Below, one piece after another: positions 23,043-34,923 of a stretch of DNA of 64,000 bases. The notes under the pieces are model-generated. The model was not told the origin of the DNA, did no database searches, and was given only the letters and a program-made list of their open reading frames with translations. The translations under genes and the position numbers were made by a program. The DNA is from Hypericum androsaemum (lineage: Eukaryota > Streptophyta > Magnoliopsida > Malpighiales > Hypericaceae). The stretch spans positions 13,822,671 to 13,886,670 of the forward strand of contig OZ023183.1 of assembly GCA_963995505.1 (NCBI GenBank). Reading direction: 5' to 3'. Within the stretch, counting starts at the first letter, position 1; each line of letters starts with the position of its first letter.

Positions 23043-23323
23043 TTAATCCTCCCACCCAAAAACAAACACGATTCGCGCGGGAAGAGATCGATCTCTTGGA
23101 TGAATCGATCTCCGAGAATAAAACCCTCACGAACAAGCTTCGATCTCGATCCACACCAACTCTCTCGTTTATTATACGACGCCGTTTTCTGAGGGTCCGG
23201 CTCCCGCGGTCAACTCGCGCGTGTAATTTTTTTTTATCTGAAAGGGTACAAAACTTTCCACCTGTTACTACTAAATTCAACCCAAGTTTCAGAAATTTAA
23301 TTCCGGAGATGCAATTTCAAGTT

Positions 23324-23886
23324 TTTTTTTGGAAATAAGAGTGCAAGCCTTATATATAAATACGAAAATAAAATAATTATATTATACCCGCAATCGTGCC
23401 TCCTAAATGAAGGTCCTAATAGTTCATTATTGTGATGACTATTACTACTCCTATATGACGCAAGATCCCCTCTTTCGAGGTTGCGGCCGCCGGTTTCAGT
23501 AAAACTCTCCTGCTGTAAAATCCCAGTGAGAAAAATCTGCAGGAGGAAAGAGCACATTGGCAAGGTAGAAATCCGTCTTGACGTTCATACTATTATACAA
23601 GAATTCGTGCCATCTGAATCACTAGAACTATGAGTACAACGAGTGAGGCTAACGCCCTGCAAATTATCCAGATATACATCCATACAAGAAACTAAAGGTA
23701 CATCGAAAATAACATAGTCAAAAGAGATATCCAGTGCATGCTTCGAGATCACATCCGCAACACGGTTTCCCTCATGCCAGGTGTGCTGAATGTCGATCTC
23801 TCAGGTCCTTTCGAGTAAGCCTCGAGCTGTAGAGATCATGGACGTCGTGGGGGTGATCTCGTGTAACATCTCGGCCTACACAGAGC
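23324..23886 (-). mobile_element. 5'-truncated LINE insertion with 15-bp target duplication
   Basis: On the minus strand it reads TWEIDIQHTWHEGNRVAD and KHALDISFDYVIFDVP, the end of an L1-type RNase H. It closes with a poly-A tail, seen as poly-T at 23322-23330. The 15-base sequence ATGCAATTTCAAGTT occurs at 23309-23323 and again at 23887-23901, exactly flanking it. The protein is close to that at 8330-8560, so both belong to one LINE family. Confidence 0.88.
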
Positions 23887-23901
23887 ATGCAATTTCAAGT
23901 T

Positions 23902-24481
23902 ACAAGACTGAAAAATAATGTTTTAAAACCGAACCAGAAGATGACCCAAAAATCTTCAAATTTTTTGTTCATCCATATCACCCAAGTCTGACTGCCAGTG
24001 AGATCGAGACTTCGTTTATACTAATAATTATTAAATAAAATGAAATAAATTTCATTTAGCTTAAAAATGATAATATATTAAATAATTTAAAATATTTACC
24101 AACTTTACTATACAAATTATCCGAACAATGTCTTCAAACATTAATTTAATAAGTCTAGAAATATATGAAAATGATGATATGAATTTTCATCTTCGACATA
24201 TTAGTCAAAATTACTTGAATTAGTTGACATATTAACAAAAATTGTTAAAAAGATAAATTTATTTTGATCTAAATGTGATATACAACTCCAAGTGTGGAAA
24301 TGAAAATGTCGATTCTAAATTAAATTAAATAGAATAAAAAATAAGCATTAATTTTCCTGATCTTGACAAAATGAGTGACCCGAAAATGTCTTATCAGGCG
24401 GTCTGACCCGATAATGTTGGGAAAAAGTATGTGGTATCGACGAAAAAGACAAAATAATTTAGGATTAAAGACATTTTGGTA
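23902..24481. other. AT-rich intergenic stretch, nothing recognised
   Basis: Low-complexity A/T-rich DNA without ORFs of interest or structured repeats. Confidence 0.5.
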
Positions 24482-24489
24482 CCTTGTAT

Positions 24490-25318
24490 TAGGAGTGAGT
24501 CAAAAACCGATCTAAACCGAAAACCGCACCAAACCGCACATCACAAACCGAACAAAAACCAAACCGAATTGCTGATGCGGTTTCATGGTGCGGTTTGACA
24601 CCGAAACCGCACATAGCGGGTCGGCTGCGGTTTTAAATTCGTACCGCACCGTCAAACCGCACACCGAATACAAAACGACGTCGTATTATTTATATATATA
24701 TATATATATATCAGCAGAAGAACCCCCTGACCCCTACCGATCTCTCTCCCAATTTCTTCTTCTCAAGCCCCCTCTCTCCCGATTTCTTCTTCTCCCTCTC
24801 TCCCGATTTCTTCTCAGAGACCCGCCGGCGACCACCGAGGTCTCCACCCTACACCGGCCTCCACCGTCAAACAACCCTACATAAAAGCCCCAAATCAGAA
24901 AACCCTAAACCCCCAAATCATAAAATTCCCAAATCGAAAAACCGCCAAGGAAGACATTGATGTTAGAATTTGGCAATTTGCTTTGATTGATGTACGCTTT
25001 TTTTTTTGCTTGCTGCGAATGGGCTTGGCGGAGCACTTTAAGTTTTTTGGGCCAACGCATAGATGATGATGATGAAGATTCGTTGGATGAAGCCGAGCCG
25101 CACCGCACCGTTTAGATGATGAAGATTTTTTGGGCTTTTAATTTATCTGCGGTTTAAAACCGCAGGCCCGACTATGCAAGCCGAGCCGCACCGCACCGTT
25201 TCATTGCGGTTTAAGACAAAACCGCTACACCGACGGTTTAAAATTTTTTAAAACAAAAAGTGCGGTGCGATGTCAATTTTGACACCGACACCGCAAAACC
25301 GCACCGAACTCACCCCTA
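24490..25318. mobile_element. hAT-type non-autonomous element, 829 bp
   Basis: The ends TAGGAGTGAGT and ACTCACCCCTA are inverted. A perfect 8-bp target duplication CCTTGTAT lies at 24482-24489 and 25319-25326, as for hAT transposons. The arms are dense in ACCGCACC/GGTGCGGTTT words. The centre has a (TA)n run near 24692 and pyrimidine-rich CCCGATTTCTTCTTCTC repeats. No transposase is encoded. It sits about 220 bases upstream of the RING/WD40 start. Confidence 0.9.
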
Positions 25319-25541
25319 CCTTGTATTATTAAAAATAGATACTTAGGGATCTGTATTATAGAAATACCCAAAAAAAACACTCCGAGCTATTGACCACACT
25401 AGAATTACATATGGAAAAGTCCATTATACCCTTTGCAAAATGAAAATCTTAACCCATGATAAGACAGACCCATAAATATGGTTTATGCAAAAGAGTACTT
25501 AGGACTTGTGGCGGGACAAGGAGAGAAAAAGACATTGAGAA

Positions 25542-28500
25542 ATGGAGGAGTCTCGTTGTACCCGTCAATGGGAACCACCGGAGTGTCCGGTGTGCCTGCA
25601 ACCATACGACAGCGAATCGGCGATCCCGAGGGTGCTGGCGTGCGGGCACACGGCGTGCGAGCTCTGCCTAGCCACCCTTCCCCAGAGGTTCCCCCTCGCC
25701 GTCCGCTGCCCCGCCTGCACCCAGCTCGTCAAGTTCCCTTCCCCATTGGGCCCCACTTCCCTCCCCAAGAACATCGACCTCCTTCGCCTCGCGGGCCCCA
25801 CCACCAATGGAGACCCTCACCTCCCCCCCGAATCAGCACCTCCCCCTCCCCCTCCTCGGCTGTGGTCCGAGGAGTTCTACGCCACGTGGAGGAAGTGGGT
25901 TCTCGAGGACGACGCCGTCTCAACGGTGGAAGCGAAAGTTCGGGTCTTTAAGGTTGGCCAAGTCAAAGGTTCGATCTTTTCTTCTACCAAGGTGAGTTAT
26001 TTCGCGGGGGTTTTGAATGCGCTGTCCGGGATGAGTGAGGGGTTTAGAGAGGAGCTGGGTTTGGTTCTTGGGATCGGTTCTGGCCGGGTTCGTTGCAGTC
26101 GGGTTCGTGGTTTATGGGGTGATTCCGGAGATGGGTCCTCCTTGTACTTGGTGTCTGAGAAGTTGGAGAGTCTCCCTGTGTTTGAGGGTGGGCTGAGAGG
26201 AGATGACGGGTTGGCGAGTTTCGTGGCGATGGGTATGGAGATTTGCGAAGCTCTGATGGGTTTGCATTTACAAGGGGTGTGTATGGGTTGTTTGGGCCCC
26301 TCGTGCTTCGAATTGGACTGTTTTGGGAGGGTGAGTTTGAGCTTTAGTGAGGTCTTGGTGATGGGAAGGGAACTTCTGGGCGATGTGAGGGGTGCGGGAT
26401 TGGTTACAAGGATAGAATTGGCTGAGTTGGTTGGTGGTTTTTTGAGGAAAGAGGTGTTTTTGAGCCCTGAGTTGTTGTACGAAGTGTTGAAGCGGGAAGG
26501 TTTAGTGCAGAATGCAGGAGTTGAATGTAGTGGTTTTCCGGCTTCAGATGTTTGGTCAGTTGGTTGTGTTTTAATCAGGCTGCTTCTTGGGAAGAAGTTT
26601 ACTACAGAGGTGGCCGCTTATGTAGATGCTTTGGTTTTAGCTTCTGATGAGGATAATCGAGAGGATTTTCAGGGTATTTACATGGGATTTGTGCGAAAAG
26701 TAAGTTCTCTTTTGGGTACTGAGCTTGGAGAGGAGCTTCAGTCATTCCAAAATGTTCTGTGCAGTTGTTTGGATTTTGATCCTACTGGTCGGCCACTCCT
26801 AACTGATATTTGGAAATGCATTCGGGAGCTGATCTTCAAACGTCAGATTGAGACTCTGAGATTACAAGGGCGCTTTAATGATGTGACAATAGGACGCTGC
26901 TTGGTTCTTGGAGAACTATGCCAGCCACACAATAAAGGATCTGAAACCTGCAAGGAGGACACACTGGAAGAGCTTGAGAAAATTAGTGCAGAAGAGGACT
27001 CTAATAAAAATGAAGATGTTATGGTTGATAAGGACTTGATTAATGGACTTCTGGAGGGAAAACTAAAATCCAAAGATATGCTAGGCCATCGTGATTCTGT
27101 TACTGGATTGGCAATTGGAGGTGTGGTGTTTTATATCCTTTGGAAGCGTGTTTTATATTTTATGAGTTCTGTGAAAATAGTCAGCTAAATTTTTGTGTTT
27201 ACTTCTCGAAGGCTTGTGATATTTTCGCTGAAAGAGCTAGTACATTTGTGTTTTATTTTCACAGTGATTCTCAGCTTTTGTGTTTCTTTTCGTGGAACTG
27301 CACTTTTTGCAGCCTTAACTTTTTTAAAGTATATAGTTTACCCACTGCAGTAACTCCTAACTCCTGTAATCGCACTGGTGCTAAAATCTTCAATTGTTAT
27401 CTGGGAGGATCAAAATAGTAGTTTGAGAATTCTTGTTAGGAAACTCTTTTTTGGTAATTAATTCTTATAGGGTACTCTTAACGACATGCTTCATTTCTTG
27501 CAGGGGGTTTTTTGTTCAGCACTTCGTATGATAAGCTGGTACATGTTTGGTCTTTGCAGGTACTTATGGAGGGCAGCTCATCATAAATTGATTCCCTTCA
27601 ATGATTCCATTTGGGTTCACTTGTTTTATCTTTCATGCAGGACTTCTCTCATGTGCATGCATTTAAAGGCCATGAAAACAAAATCATGGCTGTGGTCTTT
27701 GTGGATGAAGAGGAACCACTGTGTGTAACCGGAGATAGTGGAGGTGGAATTTTTCTATGGAGTACTAGGTTGCCCCTAGGAGATGAACCAATAAAGCACT
27801 GGTGTGAAAAGAAAGATTGGCGATATAGTGGTATCTATGCCCTGATCACAGCAGGGAATGGCTGTCTCTATACTGGCAGTGGAGATAGATCAATCAAGGC
27901 CTGGTCATTGCAGGTAGTTTGCACTATTTGTACTGATAGTAGTTACCTTATTTCCCTTGCTTTGAGTGTGGATGTTTATTTTCATGTCGTTCTTGTTTAT
28001 CTTCGACATCTCAGGATGGCACTCTGAGATGCTCCATGGATGGTCACAGATCAGTTGTTTCCTCCTTAACTGTGTGCGATGGTATTCTTTATAGTGGCAG
28101 TTGGGATGGAACAATTAGGCTGTGGAGCCTTACTGATCACAGCCTGTTGACAGTTTTGGGAGATGACGTGCCAGGAACTATGACCTCTGTGCTTTCTATT
28201 AAAGCTAGCAGGAATCTTCTAGTTGCGGCTCATGAAAACGGAAATATGAAGGTTGGAATTCTCAGTACTTTTTAATTATGCAACAAGCAATCTCTGTCAA
28301 GAGGAGGCTATTTCCCCGTGCTACTATGTTTGTATGGTTATTGCTAATTAACCTCACTCATGCAATCTTTTTATTCAGGTATGGAGGAATGATGTGCTTG
28401 AAACATCAATCAAGTGCCATGATGGTTCTACTTTTGCTATTGAGATGGATGAGAACTTGCTGTTTTCAGCAGGTTGGGATAAAATTATCAATGTCCAGGT

Positions 28501-29636
28501 ACATAGCAAACTTGACGTATTACTCGGAGTTTTTGATGAATCCCTGTTTCCAGTTAGTTTGGCCTTCTTATTCTGGGTGCAGTTCTGATTTTGAATTGTA
28601 TAATTATACATTGGAATGCTGCAGTTCTTCCCGTCTGTCCAATTAATTTCATAAAATCTTGTTTTGGTTCAGCTAAGCTTGTCGTTTCTATGATAGTTCG
28701 AGCTAATCAGTCTGTTACAGGAAATATCAGGAGATGAGCTACAGATACAAGTGAGACCCATCGGGTCAATAACAGCAACTTCGGTAATTACAGCAATGTT
28801 ATGCTGGCAGGGGAAGCTCTTCGTAGGTTATGGTGATAGCAAGCTCAAGGTTCATCATCCTTCCTCATATTTACTTTGAGAACCATGTGCATTGCAATCT
28901 GAACAACCTATGCTAAGCTCTACCAACTGAGCTATATCCCCCCGAGCCAAGGGGAGCACGCATGAAAGAATCAGATGCTTCTTTTATTCTTTTCTTTGGC
29001 GCAGCTGGGCCTGGGCCATCCTGGACTTGAACCAGTGATTTCGCCCGTGAAGTAAATCATCGCACCTCTGGTCCAACAAATTGGGAGAGAATCAATAGAT
29101 TCTTTTTCGGGAGCGATTCATCCTTCCCGAACGCAGCATACAACTCTTTGTTGTACTGCGCTCTCCAAGTGTGCTTGTTCCCCCTTCTTCCTTACCATGG
29201 GAAGTCTTTTTGAAAGAAAACTCCGAGGAGAAGAAAAAAAAGGCGTTAAGAGACCCTCCCAGCCCCACCTTAGACACTCTAAGATCCTTTTTCAAACCTG
29301 CTTGCTCCCATTTCGAGTCAAGAGAGAGATAAATAGACACATCCCATATAGTAAAACACTCGTCTCGAAATTGAACTTCACTGCCGAAAAGAACCGAAGC
29401 CCAATGTTCAATTTTCGTAATAATCGGGTGTTTTGGTATTCTGTTCTCCAAAAACAAACAAAAAGGTTTTCTAGTAGACTGCACATTCTGGCTGGAAGAG
29501 AGCTACTACTTCTATAACTGCTTCAAATTCGATCTTCTACGTCTGTAGTTTTCTTCAGCATATAGATGAACGAACAATGTGTATTTCTGTTTAATCTCTT
29601 TTTTCATTATGTCAGGTATACTACAATGTGAAGTGA
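25542..29636 (+). CDS. RING finger / kinase-like / WD40 protein (putative E3 ubiquitin ligase), seven exons
   Basis: Exons: 25542-27120, 27504-27559, 27641-27913, 28015-28251, 28379-28498, 28721-28849, 29616-29636. They total 804 residues. Residues about 15-58 are a C3HC4 RING (CPVCLQPYD, CGHTACELCL, CPAC) for E2 binding. Residues about 120-440 resemble a protein kinase fold by its C-terminal lobe (FPASDVWSVGCVLIRLLLGK, DPTGRPLLTDI), but the ATP loop, catalytic Lys, HRD and DFG are not seen, so it is a pseudokinase at most. From about 515 on there are WD40 repeats (LGHRDSVTGLAI, YDKLVHVWSLQ, FKGHENKIMAV, SGDRSIKAWSLQ, SGSWDGTIRLWSL, AGWDKIINVQ) for substrate binding. The order matches Arabidopsis At1g21651-type proteins. 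The last exon adds only VYYNVK. Intron 6 contains plastid DNA. Exon 1 is GC-rich and later exons are not. Confidence 0.92.
28916..29347 (-). other. Plastid DNA insertion (NUPT): trnI-GAU intron/3' exon, spacer, trnA-UGC 5' exon
   Basis: On the minus strand it reads the end of the plastid trnI intron (including the CTATTTATCTCTCTCTTGAC region), then the trnI 3' exon ending TCCAGGATGGCCCA with a six-base duplication after it. The usual spacer with GCTGCGCCAAAG follows, then the trnA 5' exon GGGGATATAGCTCAGTTGG up to GAGCT. This is the rrn16-rrn23 spacer order of plastid inverted repeats. It lies wholly inside intron 6 of the RING/WD40 gene. The tRNA exons are incomplete, so no tRNA is made. A mitochondrial copy of plastid DNA as the source cannot be excluded. 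Confidence 0.9.
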
Positions 29637-30476
29637 TTTACCTGAGTCACTCTAGGTAATTCTTGTGGCTTTCATTTTACTCGCCATTTACCTCGTGGCT
29701 TTTTGGTCATATAGGTTACTGAATAAGCAGGGACACTGTTTATTAAACTCTTGCCTGCAGAATTCAGAAGGATCCATGTTCATATACCTACCATTCGACT
29801 TTGTAAAGGTATTTGCAAGATACTTGCTGCCCATGCACAGAAAGCTCTTCACTGTATATAGGATATGGAATCTTAACAACACAGGTGACTTAGACGGAGA
29901 AACACGAGATGGAATGGTGATGTATATAAGGACTACATGCTAACAATGTCAACAGAAAGTTTGTGGTAGTGTTCTGATAGCAGTCTTATGGTCTTATCCT
30001 GTTTTCCACTTGACCCTTCTTGTCTTAGATACAAAATAGGTTATTGTAGGTGAGGAGGAATTAGCAGGTCCTGACCTCCCAAGGCAAATCTGTAGCCTGT
30101 GCAGGACAGAAACTCCGGGTTTCGGAGCAGCCATAGTTCACAAGTATTGGGATTAGAACTATGCACTGCATTGGCTTACAAGTCACCTTCTTCACTTGGA
30201 AATGTTTAGAAGAAGCATATGATCTCAGTCGAAAAAATATCGAAAGGTCACCATTGAAAATTCACTCAGTATGCCAGATACTTCAGCAATTACCACTCCA
30301 TTCGCTTCAAATATTCATCGAGGTCAATGAGGCCGACTACTGACTGCCATGAGTTGAACGATAAGAACATTCCTTTTACGCTGCTGCATATCTGGAGGAA
30401 CTTGCATGACTATTTGTATCGTTTTCTGGGTGCAGCTGGATGAGGACACAAAAGACGAGACCTACGGCTTTCGGCA
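29637..30476. other. Convergent 3' region between RING/WD40 and SAICAR synthase genes
   Basis: Contains the 3' UTRs of two genes that point at each other. ORFs are short and unrecognised. No terminator-like structure was made out by eye. Confidence 0.5.
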
Positions 30477-33433
30477 TCACCTGAGCGATGATAATGCTTG
30501 CTGGACATTTCTCGATATTCGATCATGCATAGGTTCCTGTGTTACAATCAGAAGGAAGAACATGATCGAGTGAGACAAGTACGGAGGAATCCACGCCGCG
30601 ATGCATAATATTGCTTCTCATAGTATATACTCCAAACAGAATACCTCTGTATCTGGAATCTCAAACTTTGAGTTTGTAATTGTCTCGTACAAGAATATGT
30701 ATCTGCAGGAAACAAAGGCTACAATGCTCAGCACCTATAACCGTTCAAGATACGGAAACTCTTTATCTTCAGATCACGAGTTCATTCTAGTACGCAACGA
30801 TTGAACAGCTCAGTTCAGGACAAGAGCATAGCAACAGGTTGGCAACTAAATCTATTGGAATGATGGTGTCTGCATGTAGTACTTGGCCTTTATGTCAAAA
30901 TGGCATACGCAACAATCTCGATATCAAAAACACGAATGCCGGGATCAAGAATGCGAACTCCTGAACAAAGTTTGCAGGTTGTAGTGATCCTGAACTTTTT
31001 TTGCATTATAGGAATGGGGTTGGCTAAGAAGAAACGAAGATGGCCAAGAGTAAATCTTGTGACTATGGCAGAGAAACCACATTTTTTCCCTTCAAATTGT
31101 GCGTGTGAACCTTAACGCGAAAGTACCGACACTTGGAGTCAGTCAAACAGATATGCATTTAGTTATAAGTCACGGTTTAAACTTACCTCCTGGATAGCGC
31201 TCACACAAGTTCTTCAGGAGCATCAGGGAGCACCTAAAGGCGAATAGCAGCAAGTAAGAGAGTACAATCAAAGGAATACAAACATTAAATTAGGACAAAA
31301 GCAAATCTTCAAGGGCTTGCCTCATCTTTATATGGATCACAGTGATCCTTGAACCACAACCTCAAGAACTCCTGAAGATTATAAAAATTCTGTCAGATTA
31401 TAGAGAAATAGGGTAAAAACTTAGACATGAAAAAATTAGCCAACTGCTGCCAGTAGAAGCCACACAACGAAATTACTCCGAATAAATGGTGCACCTTATC
31501 GACATTTTCTGGTTCAAGACCATTTTTAACTCGTTCTTCATAAGAATTTGCAATCCAATACCTACTGGAGTCAGGGGTATGAACCTGATGTGGAGCAAAT
31601 AGCAGAACAAGTTGTACACATCAGAATGCAAGAGAAACCAAGAATGCAAGAGCACGTGGCTAAAGTCCTCCAAACCTCATCGATCAGTAGAATCGAACCA
31701 TCAGATCCCTTTCCAAATTCATATTTGGTGTCCACTAAGGTCAAGCCATGATCTGATGCCACATGCTGCAATCAAATATGATAGCACTTTATGGTATAGG
31801 AAAACTGGTCCTTCAAAGCATAAATAAACCGAAAGATTACCTGACCATATTCAAACAGACTCATTGCTTTTCTACTGACTTCATCAAAATCTGCACGAGT
31901 CATCAGCCCTCTTTCAACTATCTGCAAAGCACTCAGAGTTGTGACGTCATTTTCATTTCTGAGAATGTGAAAAAAATATAAACTGATCTCGTCTTGAGTA
32001 TCAAATACAAAGTGCGAATAACAGATGAACCAATGATCTGGAAGAGACTGGTCTGAAGATATTGACAAATACGGATTGGCCAATACATTCAGAACATAAA
32101 CTTGGATAATGTGCGAACCTCGTCTGGAGTTACAGGAACATCATGATCTGCAGCCTTTGTTGTTGGAGTTAGTATATTCGCATCCAGTTTCTGGTTTTTC
32201 ATTAGGCCTATAAGATGTACAATCAAGCATCTGAGGCAAATTTTTTTCTTGTCAATAAAGAAAAAGATGGCAGGGTAAAACTCACCATCGGGTAGAGAAT
32301 TGCCACAGTAATTTCTTACACCATTTTTGTAGACAGTCCACAGTGATGTATCTGTAGTCCCAGTCACATATCCTCTAACTACAAGTAAATTGCATAAATA
32401 AAAAATCAGCCTTGTCAGATGTGACACAAAACTCAGCAGTTACTCTGACTTCCAATGAGTGTCTGCCCGAAAGACAAACTACCCTCTTTAAAAGAACTAA
32501 GCATCATCCAACCAACCCTTAAAAGAATGGTAATGACCTCATTACATTTAGAAGCTCTTCACCTGTTAATACATGCCACGGAACCCACAGAATCCACTAG
32601 GAAAATGCTAAATTCGAACAATTCAAGCATGCCAAAGTAAGACTTACAGATCCAAAATACTTACCAACAAATTCAACAGGGAAAACAGAACATTTCTTGG
32701 CTATGGTTACATTCTTATCAGGCGCAGAAACAACTGCATTCTCAGTTATGTGCTTGGTCCGGTCGAACCACCACAAACTCGTCTCATTCAAAACCTGACA
32801 GAAGTCTACTAGTCACACAACCACCCTGCTCACAACCACTTGCCAATAGAAAACAGACTCAAAACTAAAGCTCCGTTCGTATCGCATTGGCGAAACAAAC
32901 GGAGCTTAAAAGAGAAAAACAGAGTAACATAAATGGCAAAACCTGTCCTTTAAAGGGAATGGAAGCAAGAACTCTATCGAACGCGCTCTGCCTGTCGGTC
33001 GTGACCAGAACGAGGTAATCCCCACCATCATAAACATCTCGCACCTGCAAAACGCCCAAAAGGGTATCACAAAGTCGCCTCCTTTACCCAAATAAACCGT
33101 TAAAGGTCGAGTCTTTCCCGTCCAGTTAGTTACCTTCCCCCGGGTTTTCGAGGCCAGCCCGGGAACAGTGAGGTGCAGGCTTGTCTCGGAGAGGCGGTTG
33201 GGCAATGAGCTCTTGATGGCCTGGACGAGCTCCTCTTTGGGGGGTCCACCGATGAGGAGGGGGTGGAGGGGTGATTGCTTAGGGAGAGCTGACACGGAGA
33301 TTGCTCGGTGTTTGTTGGGATCCTTGGGATTGGGGTTAGGGTTAAAGAAAGGGGAGGAGTGGTTGTTGATTGGTCGGGTTTTCGGAGGGTTTAAGGTTGT
33401 TCCTCCTATTGCTCTTGCAGCACAAGGAGACAT
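30477..33433 (-). CDS. PUR7: SAICAR synthase (phosphoribosylaminoimidazole-succinocarboxamide synthase), twelve exons, with in-frame TGA
   Basis: Exons 5' to 3': 33433-33134, 33044-32943, 32794-32665, 32378-32286, 32207-32119, 31921-31841, 31765-31676, 31584-31495, 31371-31321, 31233-31187, 30702-30645, 30536-30477; 397 codons in all. A Ser/Pro/Asn-rich plastid transit peptide (about 50 residues) precedes the purC-type domain. The domain has [72 protein letters not shown] and a C-terminal YIFLYETIT ... [10 protein letters not shown]. The enzyme joins aspartate to CAIR with ATP in purine synthesis in plastids. Exon 10 reads APEELV, then TGA at 31201-31203, then ALSRR, where relatives have an ordinary residue. 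If real, it truncates the last ~45 residues unless a donor 18 bases upstream is used. Intron 9 has a GC donor. Everything else is intact. Confidence 0.9.
31201..31203 (-). other. In-frame TGA in SAICAR synthase exon 10
   Basis: In frame between GTG (Val) and GCG (Ala), followed on the same exon by CTATCCAGGAG and a consensus GTAAGT donor. A GTGAGC donor beginning at 31204 (minus strand) would remove 18 bases including this stop and keep the frame to exon 11. Confidence 0.8.
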
Positions 33434-33680
33434 GCTTGCTCAGTTCTCGTCTACCGAGCGAGAGAGAACTGTTCTCTTTGGCTTTCCATGGCTTGGACAC
33501 ATATTTTTTTCCAAGCCTATGTTTGGCGCAGGAAATAGATCGGATAAAATTTGAAGTTTGTCTCAGCTTACTCCGAATTTTTTGTCTCATTTATTTCTAT
33601 AGGACATAAAGTTTTGTCTAAGGACAAAATTTTCTTATATTAAATTTTTACTAAATTACCCTAAACTCTTTCTTTTTTAT
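33434..33680. promoter_or_regulatory. Upstream region of SAICAR synthase gene
   Basis: Minus-strand leader and promoter are expected here. No clear TATA box was identified. ORFs in other frames overlap exon 1 and look like shadows. Confidence 0.4.
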
Positions 33681-33688
33681 GTTTTTAT

Positions 33689-34119
33689 CATGGTTTTAAA
33701 AAATGCGGTCCAACCAGTGGGACCGCGAAATAGGCACAAGACCGGGTCATTTTTAGGTTTTTGACCGGGGCTGTACTAACCAGACCAAATCCAGTCGGAC
33801 CGGCCGATTTTGAGGTCCATCCTGACCGGTCGAACCCGGTTAGTACAAAAATGGGCAAAATTGACTTTTTTTGGTGGTTTTCGAGGAAAAAAAATTGATT
33901 TGACAAGTTTATAAAGTAATAAATAAATAAAAAAGTAGATTTATAGAGTGGAGAGATAAAAAATTAAGTCTACTTTTTTATGTAAAATAAGTATATTTTA
34001 ACCTACATATATATATTATTTAAAATATTTAAAAATAAAAATATTTTTGGTCTGACCGGCCGACCCGAAAAACGGTAGGAATTCTGGGTCGTAGCTCCGG
34101 GCCGGGTTTTAAAACCATG
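33689..34119. mobile_element. Small hAT-type MITE, 431 bp
   Basis: The inverted ends CATGGTTTTAAAA and TTTTAAAACCATG are flanked by GTTTTTAT (33681-33688) and GTTTTTAC (34120-34127), an 8-bp duplication with one mismatch. The body is rich in GACCGG/CCGGTC words and codes for nothing. Confidence 0.82.
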
Positions 34120-34127
34120 GTTTTTAC

Positions 34128-34914
34128 CAAGTTTAACTAAATTAAGACTAATCATTTTCTCTAATATATAATTTTTCGGTCTCATGTACAAAAATTTTCA
34201 ATTTGGATTTAAATATTCAATATTTGTATACTCATTTATTTCTTTTAAAAATGTATATATCGGATACAAACACATATAAAGATATAAAATGGTTAATTCA
34301 GATACTTGATTAATACATACATATTTACCATTATAGTATTTTACTGAGGCTTTCGTATTAGAGAATTCAACACACGACTCGATTGTACATTGTACATCTA
34401 CCAAGCATTCTTAATAATACTTATACATTTACAAAAAAATACATATTTATCAATTATGTGATGGTATATTAAAAATATTTGTATTATAACTACGATGATC
34501 CAAATATATATAAAAAATTGGAAGAATTTAGTTTTATTTTTTAATGAAAGGATTTCATTTTATTGTACAATAATTTTTTATATAACTGCAATGATTAATT
34601 TTTCTCGGGTTAATAAATTTTTTTTGTTGTCATGAAGGGTAATTTTGTCTTTAACAAAATTTTATATTGAAATGTTACTATACCAAACAGAGAACTTGAC
34701 TAAATATTTCAGTATGTACTGAAGTTACCAAACATAGGACAGGACATCAAGAATAACCAGGTCTGTCAAGTACTGTCTTGTCCCATATCTCTAGTCTTGT
34801 CCAGAAGATGTACCAAACACACCCTTGCTGTCGGTGACCTGGTGTTTAGGGTACTCTTCTGACTCTCTTTTTTTTTGCTCTTTTTAAGTGGTTCTTCTTA
34901 ATTGGATTTTAGAA
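34128..34914. other. AT-rich intergenic stretch, nothing recognised
   Basis: Very A/T-rich, short ORFs only. Confidence 0.5.
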
Positions 34915-34923
34915 TAGTTAGTT

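Noticed and set aside
28916..29075. tRNA-Ile and tRNA-Ala genes
   Set aside because: Only the trnI 3' exon and the trnA 5' exon are present, both parts of a plastid insertion; neither can make a tRNA.
29092..29517. Overlapping ORFs of about 100-130 codons
   Set aside because: Mostly shadows within plastid trnI intron sequence inserted in an intron.
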